From NCBI GenBank assembly GCA_023055425.1, contig JALGPY010000002.1, forward strand, positions 50,615,321 to 50,679,320: a stretch of 64,000 bases of DNA, written 5' to 3'. Of the stretch, positions 42,795 to 52,773 are shown in pieces (position 1 is the stretch's first letter; every line of letters starts with the position of its first letter). The translations under genes were made by a program, and so were the position numbers. This stretch comes from Linanthus parryae (Eukaryota; Streptophyta; Magnoliopsida; Ericales; Polemoniaceae). Below the pieces are notes generated by a model. It was not told the origin of the DNA and did not search any database. It was given only the letters and a program-made list of their open reading frames with translations.

Positions 42795-43780
42795 TGTTAG
42801 AAACAATGGAATCGTTTTGTTCTTGTTAGAATAAAGCAGTAACTGAAGAAGAAGGAAAAGACGAAGCAGAGAGAACTTACAGATATACAGATGGCTTAGA
42901 GACGCAATAATGTGGCGAAGAGCAGTCTCGTGCATCCACGATCTCCTTAAGGCAATATTCGCTGGGTACCTTAGGTGCCTTGGTTCTTGCTGTAGCGAAC
43001 TGCCTCCCAAGATGAAAGCTCTTCCGATGTTGCAGACGAAGCACCGGGCTGCAACACCCAACGAACAAGACTAGCAGATGGAGAATTTGGTAGAGAGATT
43101 GATAGCAGAGAATGAACGAGTTCGGAATGAGGAAATCTGAGAGAGGAAACTTCCTTTTATAGAAGCTGCACGGGTTGGTTGAGGAGACACAACCGTTCGG
43201 ACGGTTGCAACTGCTGGGTTTGACAGTTAATTAACCGCTCGGTTAATTAACGACTATTTAACGACACTGTTAATTACTGAAAACATTGTGTCTGTTAATT
43301 TTCTGGGCTAGAAAAGTTAGTTTCTGGCCCAAAAATAATTAGTCCATAGTAAGGCCCAACAACCCAAACCCACGCCACGACCCGGCCCGTGCCCGAACCC
43401 GAGCCGGCCGGACGGACGGCGGCGCGCGCGTGTGGTGGTTCGAACCGTGTCTAGGTCCTCCCTCCTGCACAAAATGTGCTTCGCCCTAAGGGCGTGCCCT
43501 TATAGGTCAATGTTGAAGTATATAAACACTTCAAACTCTATCTTCCTCAAGATGTAGGTTCATTTATTTTGGGAACATAAACCCAACCTCAAAACCCCAA
43601 CTTCTATGGCTTATTGTTCATTCATTTCTTAATGGTTTTCGACGAGTGAGTAACCAAAACGATCACCAAGTTACCCTCTATGTGTTGGTGTGATTAGTGT
43701 GGTTAACTCTCGAATGAGCCGGATGAAAACCGAGCTCAAAGTCGGGCAAAAACCGACTTGTCGAAGACCATTTTCCAACA
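42795..43780 (-). repeat. Copia-2 5' LTR
   Basis: 986 bp. Minus-strand TATA-like CTATAAAAGGAAG at about 43150-43162 suggests transcript start near 43125, giving a leader of about 330 bases to the LTR end. It shares ends and sequence with the left LTR; the GC-rich repeat is shorter here. Confidence 0.9.
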
Positions 43781-43899
43781 TTTTCCTAACACTATTTGGG
43801 TTTTCTTGTTGATGCACCTAGCAGATCGTGCAAATAGCCTTAAGAAAAGAAGCATAAATCAACAGTTCGGCCGTGAAGACTGAAGAGTACGAATCAGCA

Positions 43900-44682
43900 G
43901 TGGATTACCTAATTGCGTTATGCATTGTTCAAGATTGTTAAACTTGCGCAAGCCAGCATATTGATTGCTGAACTGTTTATCCAAAATCTGTTAGTTCTTT
44001 TTTATTTGAAATAGAATCTATTAGTTTAACACACAATTTGTCAGGGCTCTGATCCTTACAGAGCTAATTTTTGAATTCTTGTTATTAGTAGTGTTCCAGT
44101 TCGGTAGGCTTTAGGACATAGGAGACATCCAAACCGAAATGTCTTAAATTGAAAAAATTAAAAACCGGACCTAAAACTCAAGTTAACTGTTTGAAACCCA
44201 TTATATTAAGTATTATGTATGGCTTCAACGCGAAGTGTACCGGTGTACTTATATCTTTTTTACTCATTGAAACATCTAATAAAGTTAAAATACATTCAAG
44301 ATCTAAACAAACTAATGGTTATGTGCTTCTCTATTCCTAGCATGGAGAGATAGAGAGGAATTTGTTGTTTTAGTTAAGTAGAAGGACTTCTACATAATGG
44401 TAGTAAAGCTTAAAGCTTTAAACCTTAACTCCGAGAAGAAAGTCACAACGTAGGAAGAACTAAGAAGTAAGCAAAAACACCAAAATTTGTATTAATTTTT
44501 TTTTCACGGTGCAGTGCGGTTTTTTGGGTTTTCCGGTTCGGAATCGGGTTGGTTGGTGCTTGGTATGAGGTTTTCAAAATAATAAAACCATTCTTAAGGA
44601 AAAAGAATTGTTGAACCCTCTGTTTAGGTATGGTCCGGGTAGGTGCGGTTCGGTTTTGTAAGTGCAGTCGATTTATGAACAT
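43900..44682. other. X8-1 3' flank and unassigned spacer
   Basis: To about 44030 the sequence still resembles the 3' region of X8-2 (TGCTGAACTGTTTATCCAAAATCTGTTAG against TGCTGAACTTATGATCCAGAATCTATTA). From 44090 to 44680 there are scattered CCGGTTCGG/GTTCGGTTTT phrases like those of degenerate hAT-type repeats, with no edges found. No gene. Confidence 0.35.
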
Positions 44683-46543
44683 TTTTTTTTTTTGAGGAAT
44701 AATGCAACATTATTAAGAGCTGGGCGTCACACTCACTAAAGCATCAGAGAATACGGAGAGTGCCCAATCTGGGACTTGACTATAAAAAGTAATATCCTCT
44801 TCAACTATACCCTTTTGTGGGCAGGATTGTTGCTACTCCTAGCTATGTGATTGACCGAATAACTTGAGAACTCAACCAGCTTTCTCCTGCATTCTTTCAC
44901 GCATTTTGCCAAACTCACCATAGGGTAGTGGATGTGCCGCAATTAAACTGTCTGTCTCCAACTCGATAGAGCTGTGGTGAAGTTCCCCAGCAAGCTGCAA
45001 ACGAGAGAATGGCGGACAACTCGGCTAACAGTGGTGTTCTAACGTTTGGCAGTCTTCGGAGACGACCAGCTAAGAACTGGGCTGAGGAATTGCGCAAAAC
45101 GCAACCAGTTCCAGTGGCTATGTCGCAGCGCTGCCACACCGCATCAGAGTTGATTTTAACCGCGCCATTTGCCGGTGGAGTCCAAGGCGTGCTACTGGGA
45201 GAAAACCCCACTGTGCTATCCTCCAGTTTGCCCGTCAACAGTGCCTCTTTGTGCCATTGCAGCAACCCCAGAGCTGCGTTAACAGTGGTCGCCGCACTTT
45301 GTAGATGATCATCAAAAATCTTTTTGTTTCGTCTTCGCCTAATCGCCAAACAAGGGCAGTGAAAATCTCACAAATCTCGTCCGAGTGAGTTGTGAAAATC
45401 TCGATTATTAAGTCCCGAATTCTTCCTCTCCACTGTAAAACAAATTACATCTTTTCACATTCCGACCATATTTGCCGCGCTAGATCACATAAGAGAAAAG
45501 CATGCTCCTCTGATTCTTCACCATTAAAGCAAAGTTGACAGGTACTTGAGATATCCATTCCCCTAATCCGAAATTCAGTAGCCACTGTCAAAGAATTATC
45601 CCATAGTCTCCATGTTGGATAGATGATCTTCTTGGGAATCTTTAAATTCCATAATTGTTGGAGCCAACGTCTATTAACATGTCTGTTTGAAGAGGATGGG
45701 TCAACCTTTGATCGAATCAACTGCGCTTGTTATCCCGAAGAGACGGAATACAAGCCATCATTCGAATGGTGTCAACATCCGATTCACTAGTTGCTGCTAG
45801 CGGGATACTGCGGATCACATCAACATCAACTGGTAAGAGAAGCTAAGCTAACCTGTCTTGGTTCCACCTTCTAGCGGTCGAGTCAATAAAAGTACTGACC
45901 GTGGCATCTTCAAACCCGGCTGTGCTGCATGAAATCACTTAACGAGAACTGCTGCGAGGAACCCAGTCATCCTTGAAAATTCTGATACTTTCACCCGTCC
46001 TACCTTCCAATGTATCCTCGCTTTGATTAAGTCATGACCCGCTATAATACTTCTGAAAGCGTACGAAACTTGGCTATGAGGACCAATCACCGTGTCCAAA
46101 ATAGAAGACTCTCTGTAGTACTTGGCTTTAAAAACTTGGCTAACAAGTCTATTCGGGTTCTTCAGAAATCTCCAAGTTTACTTTGCCTACAACGCAATAT
46201 GAAGTCATGAAAGTCTTTGAACCCCAAGCCACCATCAGCTTTTGACAACTTCATTCTATCCCAAGACACCCAGTGCAATCTCCTTTTTTCTTCACTACCT
46301 CCCCACCAAAAGCGTCTAACTAGTCTTTCCATGTCCTGGCAACCTCTCGAAGGCAAGAGAAAACAACTCATAGCGTAATTGGAAATGGCTTGAACAACCG
46401 CTTTGATTATGATCTCTTTACCTGCAACTGATAGCTCCTCACCTTTCCACCCATTCATTTTCTTGTTAATCCATTCTGATAGATAACCGAAAGCTAGAGA
46501 ACGATTACGCCCAATGCTAGTAGGGAGACCAAGGTAGGAGGAC
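44683..46543 (-). mobile_element. LINE-C: 5'-truncated L1 (RT end, zf-RVT, RNase H)
   Basis: The 3' end is a poly-A on the minus strand (T run 44683-44696). Minus-strand pieces: 46162-46458 with WKGEELSVAGKEIIIKAVVQ, YAMSCFLLPSRGCQDMERLV and FWWGGSEEKRRLHWVSWD (RT thumb region); 45445-45720 with NLKIPKKIIYPTWRLWDNSL, CQLCFNGEESEEHAFLLCD (zf-RVT); 44915-45349 with NGAVKINSDAV and GTGCVLRNSSAQFLAG (RNase H). The catalytic RT and endonuclease are missing, as is usual after incomplete target-primed reverse transcription. Broken by several shifts. No clear TSD. Confidence 0.8.
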
Positions 46544-47354
46544 TAAAGTTAATATCATGTGATGATGCTAGGGAAATATGCAATATTAAAATTTTATTTT
46601 TACAATTTAGCTATGAATACATTTATTTACAAAAAAGATATGGACATGTGTATGTGAGGGTATATTTGTCATTCTTCATAAGAGTCTCTTATGCTCTACC
46701 TAATTATCCGAGATTATACCTTCTAGTAGGTGATATAAAATATGTTCACAAAAAACTCCATCTGCATAAGGGAAGATAAGTTATGCCCTCCCTTATTCGG
46801 TACCCAAACACCCGATAAAAAGGGTGAGGGCATAACTTATCTTATCCTCTCCCCTTATCCGCTACCTAAACATGGCCTAAGAACAAAACTAATTTTTTCC
46901 CCTACAATTATACATACCACATAGGGGATGATATAAGACGTTATAAGGGAGAGGAGTATAAGAGGGTGAATGGGTGATCTGATAAACACAATATTACCCT
47001 CATATGTTTCATTTCTTTCTTTTGTTTTCTTGCTTTTCTTATCCAAACGAGGAAAAGCATCTTCCCTTTCCTATCTTCTCTGAAACTTTCTCAGCAGCAG
47101 CTTATACATTTTTCTCTTCATACAAAAGAAAATGTTGTTTGGCATAACTCAGTGTACAACACTTCTAAAGAGCAAGGCCACTTTCCGTGAACTTTGCACT
47201 TCCCAAAATTTCTAGTAATGTGAATAATTGGCCTTCTCTTTTTCCCGTGAACTTTTGCCTGCCTTCAATGATTGTTCCTAAAAATTGTAATCACTTGTTT
47301 GGGATTTTAGCCTATACAAGGAACAACTATCCAGATATTTTCCTAGGCCGAACG
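46544..47354. other. Spacer between LINE-C and X8-2 promoter
   Basis: Apart from the hairpin segment at 46740-46990, A/T-rich sequence without coding signs. The short frames here do not match a family. Confidence 0.4.
46740..46990. repeat. Hairpin-forming MITE-like segment upstream of X8-2
   Basis: Perfect 18-bp inverted repeat, AAGATAAGTTATGCCCTC (46773-46790) and GAGGGCATAACTTATCTT (46826-46843), with a 35-base loop. Phrases such as TTATTCGGTACCCAAACACCC and CCGCTACCTAAACATGGCC are of the kind seen at ends of plant MITEs. Outer edges and target duplication are unclear. Confidence 0.5.
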
Positions 47355-47359
47355 CCTCT

Positions 47360-47368
47360 CTATAATTC
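47360..47368 (+). promoter_or_regulatory. X8-2 TATA box
   Basis: CTATAATTC, followed about 30 bases later by CATCTCTCTACAAATACTTC, the likely start of the transcript. The same block is kept, inverted, in front of X8-3 (56211-56220), and homology between the two loci begins just here, which supports a shared core promoter. Confidence 0.65.
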
Positions 47369-47454
47369 ACTGTAAGCATCTCTCTACAAATACTTCTTCA
47401 CTTCAGCTTCTGGTCATCTCTGAAGTTTCAGCTCCCGAAAACACGATACAACAG

Positions 47455-47746
47455 GTATTGACTACTGTGAAAGATAATAATCACCCACGATTCATCAATA
47501 TTCGTGCTTTATGTATGAATATTGTATCTATATTTATACCATGGTTTGGACTTCACAATTGAAATTAGGGAGATGGCCGTTTTGTTGTATCCCTGATCTT
47601 GTTTCTGGGAATGTAATTTTGATGATCAATTCGGAAAACGATGAAGTTTAGCTCTGATTTCACAATTGGTACTGGTTTGTTTGAAATTTGGTTCCATGTC
47701 AAGACATTATTCTATTGTTTTGTTGAGTTTTGCGTGATATGTTTAG
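47455..47746 (+). other. 5'-UTR intron of X8-2
   Basis: A leader exon ends CGATACAACAG/GTATTG and the ATG exon starts after TTTAG/CACAG. X8-3 has the matching donor (CCAACAG/GTACTAA near 56136). No ATG-initiated frame runs from the leader into exon 1, so a leader intron explains the 370-base gap between promoter and ATG. X8-1 appears to lack it. Confidence 0.55.
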
Positions 47747-47760
47747 CACAGAACAGAAAG

Positions 47761-48339
47761 ATGGGAAAGGCTTGTTTCTTCGTCGGTCTCTTGTTGGTCT
47801 GTATCATTGGTGGTTGCACTAGCTCGAGAGTCTCCAACACTTTGCTTCAAGATAAGAGTTACAAGGTGAGTTATACGTACTCTTCATTCTCCACGTCTCT
47901 GTAATCATACGAAGTTTTATGTTGCTCTTTTATGACTTGAAAGATTTGATTAACTTTTGTTTTAACACCAGCCGGACTTATTCCTGCCGGAAACGTGGTG
48001 TGTGGCGGCTCCCGGTACACCAGCTGATGTTCTACAGAGAGCTGTAGGTCTTTATTGCAGAAAACCACGGATAGACTGCAGTATAATACTACCTGGACGC
48101 TCGTGTTATAAGCCAAACACTATTGTGGCTCATGCATCTGTTGTTCTTAACCAATGGTATAGAACCAAGGGAAATACTACATGCCCCCTGGAAATTGCAG
48201 GGATAACTTATTTTGATCCTTGTAAGTTAAACTGTAAAATAAATCCATGTCACTCTACTTGTTAGTTAAATCATTTGTCGTACTAAAATATATTTCTCTT
48301 GTTGTTTTTTCAGCGAGTGGATCGTGCAAGTACGCTTAG
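47761..48339 (+). CDS. X8-2: small secreted X8/CBM43 (Ole e 10-like) protein, intact
   Basis: Exons 47761-47865, 47972-48221 and 48314-48339, joined at GT/AG sites (AAG/GTGAGT, CCAG/CCGGAC, CTT/GTAAGT, TTCAG/CGAGTG), give about 126 residues. Signal peptide: MGKACFFVGLLLVCIIGGCT, a hydrophobic core followed by small residues. X8 domain: ETWCVAAPGTPADVLQRAV, LYCRKPRIDCSIILPG, RSCYKPNTIVAHASVVLNQW, TTCPLEIAG, then DPSSGSCKYA at the stop. All six conserved Cys and the core Trp are present. X8/CBM43 modules bind beta-1,3-glucan; small soluble ones act at the cell wall, pollen or plasmodesmata. There is no GPI signal or glucanase domain. The tiny last exon is typical of this family. Confidence 0.85.
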
Positions 48340-48774
48340 GTTGTCATTGAAAAACAAGAAAAAAAGTATAACTCTGTGAAGCACATGAATTGCCACCGGA
48401 ATAACAGTGTGAAATATTGTGTTGTTTAATGGATTGTTTAGGAGTGCAATTTTTGCAATTATTTTGCTGAACTTATGATCCAGAATCTATTATTTCAATG
48501 CTTAATTTGTTATTGCAAATATCTCTCTCTCTCTCTCTCTCTCTCAAAGAGGCTTCTTGATCAAATTAGGCTAAATATACGATGCTGCTTATGCCACAAG
48601 TTTGTTGCAAAACTTTACTGACAAAGACTCTTGAGCCAATTGTCGAAATAAATAGGGAAGTATTGTGGCGAGTTCAAATTGAAAGAACCGATTAAGGTTC
48701 ATGAAGATTTGCAGTGTAGAGAGAAGACGAAGAAATGCGGTCGTATGTATTCACAATAATAAAACCCTAATACT
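48340..48774. other. X8-2 3' flank with (CT)n tract
   Basis: 3' sequence of X8-2 (similar to X8-1 and X8-3 for about 100-150 bases), then a (CT)n microsatellite at about 48522-48545. No gene. Confidence 0.5.
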
Positions 48775-48980
48775 ACCTCCGTTCCATCATATTTGTCCCA
48801 CTTTGACTTTTGAGTTTCACTTTGACCCAGTGATTTGCTTAGCAAGATTGATCAAGAATTCGGTAATCTTTTCACGGTAATGGAGTAAGGTTAAATCTAC
48901 AAGACCATGAAAAAGAAATATCAAACTATTGTATTGTTTTGCTAACCAAATCAACGGTTCAAAGTGCAGTATGCAGTGGG
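48775..48980. mobile_element. Stowaway-like MITE, degenerate
   Basis: Starts CTACCTCCGTTCC, close to the known CTCCCTCCGTCCC-type ends. Inner inverted arms 48818-48845 and 48939-48966 match at about 24 of 28 positions (CACTTTGACCCAGTGATTTGCTTAGCAA). A relative lies at 62600-62800. Confidence 0.5.
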
Positions 48981-49331
48981 TGATATTGAGGAATTGGAGT
49001 TTTGCTAATAGTTGCCATATATACTGGTTTAACCCGACATGCTAAACTAACTACAAAGTGGAATGTTAAGAGAGCACACTTCATCAAAGAGGTACAGGGG
49101 CTCCAAAGAAATGCCTTCCAAAGAATGAGGGCTTTTGCACCAAAAAAATTGAAAGTTAGTTGCATCAGTTGGAAAGTTGGTGGAATTTTTTGGGGTTAAA
49201 TGCATTTTATCCTTGTGGTTAGGGGTTTCTGGGCAAGACCCCCACATAGTTATGTTGCAAATAGCCTCCAACTTTTCAAAAATTTAATTAACCCAGGGGG
49301 TCATTCGCACAAACCCATGTTATTGTTGAGT
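48981..49331. other. Unassigned spacer
   Basis: No gene or clear repeat edge. It may hold decayed parts of the L1 that follows. Confidence 0.3.
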
Positions 49332-49690
49332 TTGTCTCGAATTCCGCAAGACGAAATCGGTGTGCCCGGTAGGCTTATCACGGATAATGTCCTAACTGCC
49401 TTTAAATTGCCCCATACTATCAACCTTCCAAAGACTGCAAAACCGGACTACCTAATCTGGCAGCCTATACAAATACAGTTAGGTTAAATTGGTATATGAT
49501 ATGCTCAGACAAAACCAGTCATCATTGCAGGACTCATCTTCTGGAGATCTAGTCGCAGCAATCAAAATCTTGGCTAACACAACTTTGGGACCATTTTGGG
49601 CCTCCACAACATTGCAAACTGATGTAATTGGGGCTTCATAGCCCAAATGAGTTTTAATCAATAAAAACTCTTATATCTTTTTCAAAAAAC
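49332..49690 (+). mobile_element. LINE-D: internally deleted L1 remnant
   Basis: The frame 49332-49480 has VPGRLITDNVLTAFKLPHTI, the L1 RT block 2 (normally IPGR(L/M)(I/S)(T/S)DN). It is followed at once by an L1-like 3' end: GGGGCTTCATAGCCC, AATAAAAACTCTT and a final TTCAAAAAAC. Most of RT, zf-RVT and RNase H have gone. Confidence 0.65.
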
Positions 49691-50079
49691 AAAATCGATG
49701 TGCTCGATTCGTCTGATGATCCGTCTGATTGTTCCTGAGGAGGTGATGACAAAGAAGGTGATAGTTAGGGCTTGGTAGGATTTTCCCACCTCGTATAAAC
49801 AGGGGTTGCTAGCTATTGTTTAAGGTAATAGTTGCGCTACGTCTTCACTGGTAGTTGCTCTGGTTTTTCGACGGTAGTATAGGTGATAGGTGGTGCTGGG
49901 TTTGAAGGACAGGGTACTGGTGATGGGTTGCCTCGGGGTGGGTCTCCGAGGACCGCGACGGTGGTGGCAGAGAGAGAAGATGAAGTAGTCGAAGAAGAAA
50001 ATCGAAGAGGGCACTTTTGACAGCTCTAGTTATTGGTGTTGAGAAGGTTAGGCTTTCATGTATTTTAATTAGCAGTTGC
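49691..50079. other. Unassigned spacer before the TRIM
   Basis: G-rich open frames on the minus strand (49820-50081) with Pro/His/Ser composition; no family match. Likely non-coding. Confidence 0.3.
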
Positions 50080-50087
50080 ATAGTCTT

Positions 50088-50438
50088 TGTTCAGTATCTG
50101 TGGAGTTCCACCTCAAAACCACTTGACAATGAGGGGAGTAGTCCATGACACTTATTAGCTATTTTATGTATTCTTGAATGTCCGATGTGAGACATTTTCA
50201 ATACGCCCCCTCATGTGTATGCATTCGTGGAATATTACACGTGGAAATCATTAAGTCGGCTTAAGTTGCGACGGGCAGGTGGATCGAGTAGAAATAATTC
50301 TACCGCTCTGATACCATGTTAAGTATCCCTGGGGTTCCACTTCCACCTCAAAACCAATTGGCAATTAGGGGAGTAGCTCAGAACACTTATCAGCTATTTT
50401 ATGTATTCTTGAATGTCACATGTGGGACATTCTCAATA
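50088..50438 (-). mobile_element. TRIM: 351-bp LTR element with PBS and PPT, no genes
   Basis: LTRs 50088-50203 and 50317-50438 (TGTTCAGTAT/TGTTAAGTAT to CAATA). The PBS on the minus strand, TGGTATCAGAGC (50305-50316), adjoins the right LTR; the purine tract CACATGAGGGGGCG (complement of 50204-50217) adjoins the left LTR. Flanked by GTCTT (50083-50087 and 50439-50443), extendable to ATAGTCTT if the LTR ends at CA. The internal part is only 113 bases. Layout and size are those of terminal-repeat retrotransposons in miniature, which need proteins from other elements. Confidence 0.88.
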
Positions 50439-50443
50439 GTCTT

Positions 50444-51172
50444 GTCTCCATTGTTTTTGGGACGTTTTGTTCCTTGCTGTTTGATGACTAGGCCATGCTT
50501 TTAGGGAATAAGCTACTGTTCTTGCTGATGTGTAGATAAATCAAATATTAGCATACCGGTAGTAGAGGTTAGGTTGACTTCAATTTGCTTTATCCAGGCA
50601 TTCTATGTTGGCCATATAGAATGCCATATAAATTCAGTAGACAGGTCATGATTACAACAGAATGAATTATTTGAGCTTAGCTCATGAGCTTTAGGTTATC
50701 CATTAAGCTAAAAAAAATCAGTAATATATACATGTCAGTACCATTTCTACTAGGCCTGTCAACCGCCGGGGTCTGGGTAAACACGAACTGGACCCGAGTT
50801 AGACCGGCCCATTGACAGGTATTTGCTACCATGCATGACACGTAATCATGTGCAGTCTCAGAACAATAACTACTAGTATGGAGGCGGTTATCGTTCTTGT
50901 ACGTGAGGGGAAGAGCGATCTTATGATATCAGATTGCTTTAATCATATGCTGGAGACTCAATAAAATGTCCAATTCAGCGGAGGTATGTAAAATGCCTGT
51001 GCCATGGTGCGCTTTTATTGTTCAGCGAATTCTTCAAAGGTAAGCACCTGGATGTTCATCAGAGCTTATTTCTCGAAAAATCAGGAAGAAAATATAATCT
51101 GTGACATAAATTTGTTATTTTTGAAATTGGGTAAATTTCCTCTCCTTCTTATTGAATATTCACACTATTAAA
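50444..51172. other. Spacer with small inverted-repeat remnant
   Basis: CCTGTCAA (50755-50762) and TTGACAGG (50812-50819) enclose a GC-rich stretch with ACCCGAGTTAGACC, like the end of a degenerate hAT-type element. A run of TATTGAATATTCAC precedes the copia-3 LTR. No gene. Confidence 0.35.
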
Positions 51173-51241
51173 TAGTAATTACAAAATATCCTAATTACGC
51201 AACTAGTCCTCTATTTGGTATCAATATACAAAATCGTCCTA

Positions 51242-52417
51242 TTACTCCCCCGCAGTCGAAACTGTAGGCTCGCCAACACTAAGACTGGAACGAAAGCGCT
51301 GGAACAAAGGTCGAGGGAGACCCTTAGTGAAGATGTCGGCATACTGATAATCAGCAGGAATGTGCAACACGCGAAGTTGACCCAAACGAACCTTCTCACG
51401 AACGAAGTGTAGATCAATCTCAACATGTTTAGTGTGCTGATGTTGAACCGGATTACCAGAGAGATAGACAGCGCTCACATTGTCACAATACACCACAGTG
51501 GCCCGAGGTGGGGTGACACGAAGCTGAAGTAATAAATTCCGGACCCAGCAGAGTTCGGAGACAGCATTAGCAACACCACGATACTCAGCCTCAGCACTCG
51601 AGCGAGAGACAGTTGCCTGACGCTTGGACGACCAACTGAGGAGATTGTCTCCATAGAAGACACAGTAACCAGAAGTAGAGCGGCGTGTGTCTGGGCAACC
51701 AGCCCAATCGGCGTCAGTGTAGGCCGTGAGGGAATCAGCAGCAGAGGAAGAGATCCGTAAACCATACTCAAGCGTGCCACTGATGTAGCGTAAGATACGC
51801 TTCAGGGCATGAAAATGCGGCTCACGGGGATCATGCATAAAGAGACAGACCTGCTGAACAGCATACTGGATGTCCGGTCGAGTGAACGTGAGATACTGCA
51901 GGGCCCCGGCAAGGCTACGGTATAACGTAGGATCAGCAACCGGTGGGCCAGAAGCCGCTGTGAGTTTACTACCTACCTCAACAGGGGTGGAAGTAGACTT
52001 ACAGGTGGACATAGAGGCCCGACGAAGAATGTCGGTCGCGTACTGATGCTGTGACAGGAACAAGCCCGACGAATCACGGGTGACAGCAATGCCCAGAAAG
52101 TGATGCAGATGGCCCAGATCAGTCATAGCAAATTCCCCGGAAAGCTGAGAGACAATCTGATCCAAGACTATCGGAGACGACCCAGTGATAACAATATCAT
52201 CCACATAGAGCAGTAGGTATACGATGTCCGAGCCGCGAATGTAGACGAAAAGAGACTCATCACACGAGCAACCAGAAAAACCGATAGTCTGTGTGAGAAG
52301 AGTGGCAAATCGCTGAAACCAAGCACGGGGAGCCTGCTTCAGACCATATAAGGATTTGCGCAACCGGCAAACAAAATCAGGGTGGCGCATGTCGCGATAG
52401 CCAGGGGGCTGATGCAT
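51242..52417 (-). pseudogene. Copia-3 RT C-terminal half and RNase H
   Basis: [52 protein letters not shown] (YVDD), HFLGIAVTRDSSGLFLSQ, FTRPDIQYAVQQVCLFM, then RNase H: YTDADWAGCPDTRRSTSGY, SSAEAEYRGVANAVSELCW, YCDNVSAVYLSGNPVQHQ, KHVEIDLHFVREKV and DIFTKGLPRPLF. The frame is fully open, so this is the best-preserved pol segment of the element. The first RT catalytic Asp (LDVKNAFL) lies in the deleted part just upstream. Confidence 0.88.
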
Positions 52418-52773
52418 GTACCAACCAGCTGAGACTTTCCGTTAGCTACCAATCGCGCCTTATAGCGCTGCAGACTACCATCAGTGCAAAACTTGTGTCG
52501 GAATAGCCACAGAGCTCGCAGAACATTGGCCCCTTCCGGCCGAGGAACAAGATCCCAAATGTGGTTCGCAACCATAGCTCCAAACTCATCATCCATGGCC
52601 GCTTTCCAGTGAGGATCCGACAAGGCTAGAATGTGGGATTTTGGGAGGGGCGAGACGGAATCAGGTGTTTGGGAAGCTAAGGTGAGACGGGAGACGGGTT
52701 TGACGATGCCATGCTTGGATCGGGTGGTCATCTGAGGAGAAAGAGAAGGAGTAGGAGTGGCCACTGGGCTCAA
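52339..52773 (-). pseudogene. Copia-3 start of RT, joined to a deletion
   Basis: SDPHWKAAMDDEFGAMVANH, IWDLVPRPEGANVL and [15 protein letters not shown]. The sequence then jumps straight to YMHQPPGYRDM in another frame. About 50 codons that normally lie between (with DETFSPV and [10 protein letters not shown]) are missing, removing a catalytic Asp. Confidence 0.85.

Larger units (their letters stand above)
37070..43780 (-). mobile_element. Copia-2: Ty1/copia element inside X8-1 intron 2
   Basis: LTRs 37070-38087 and 42795-43780, both TGTTAGAAAC...TTTTCCAACA. Flanks are TTTTT and TTTTC, an imperfect 5-bp TSD in a T-rich intron. The PPT (minus AUGTGGGGGAT-type, ATGTGGGGGAT) adjoins the left LTR. 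Pol order is protease, integrase, RT, RNase H. The LTRs are very alike; most differences are indels in a GC-rich stretch (37711-37735 versus 43413-43431), so the insertion is fairly recent. Only about three lesions break gag-pol. The PBS is not the usual initiator-Met complement. Confidence 0.92.
36544..43890 (+). pseudogene. X8-1: secreted X8/CBM43 protein gene, split by copia-2 in intron 2
   Basis: Exon 1 36544-36648, exon 2 36745-36979, proposed exon 3 from 43822 after a 6.8-kb intron that contains copia-2 (37070-43780). Exon 1 gives a signal peptide (MVKADFFIFLLLICTISGCT) and SSRDSNALEQDKFNI. Exon 2 gives KIWCVARGKTPFNVLQKAI, FYCTQPRIDCSV, GGSCFMPNNIYNHASVVFNQ and the DP end: an X8 domain with WC, YC, DC, SC and PPN Cys. 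X8/CBM43 domains bind beta-1,3-glucan (callose) at the wall; small secreted ones resemble Ole e 10. Exon 3 is located by homology to the last exon and 3' region of X8-2, but four bases fewer after the acceptor shift the frame, so the final Cys of GSC is lost. Whether the huge intron is spliced is unknown. Confidence 0.7.
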
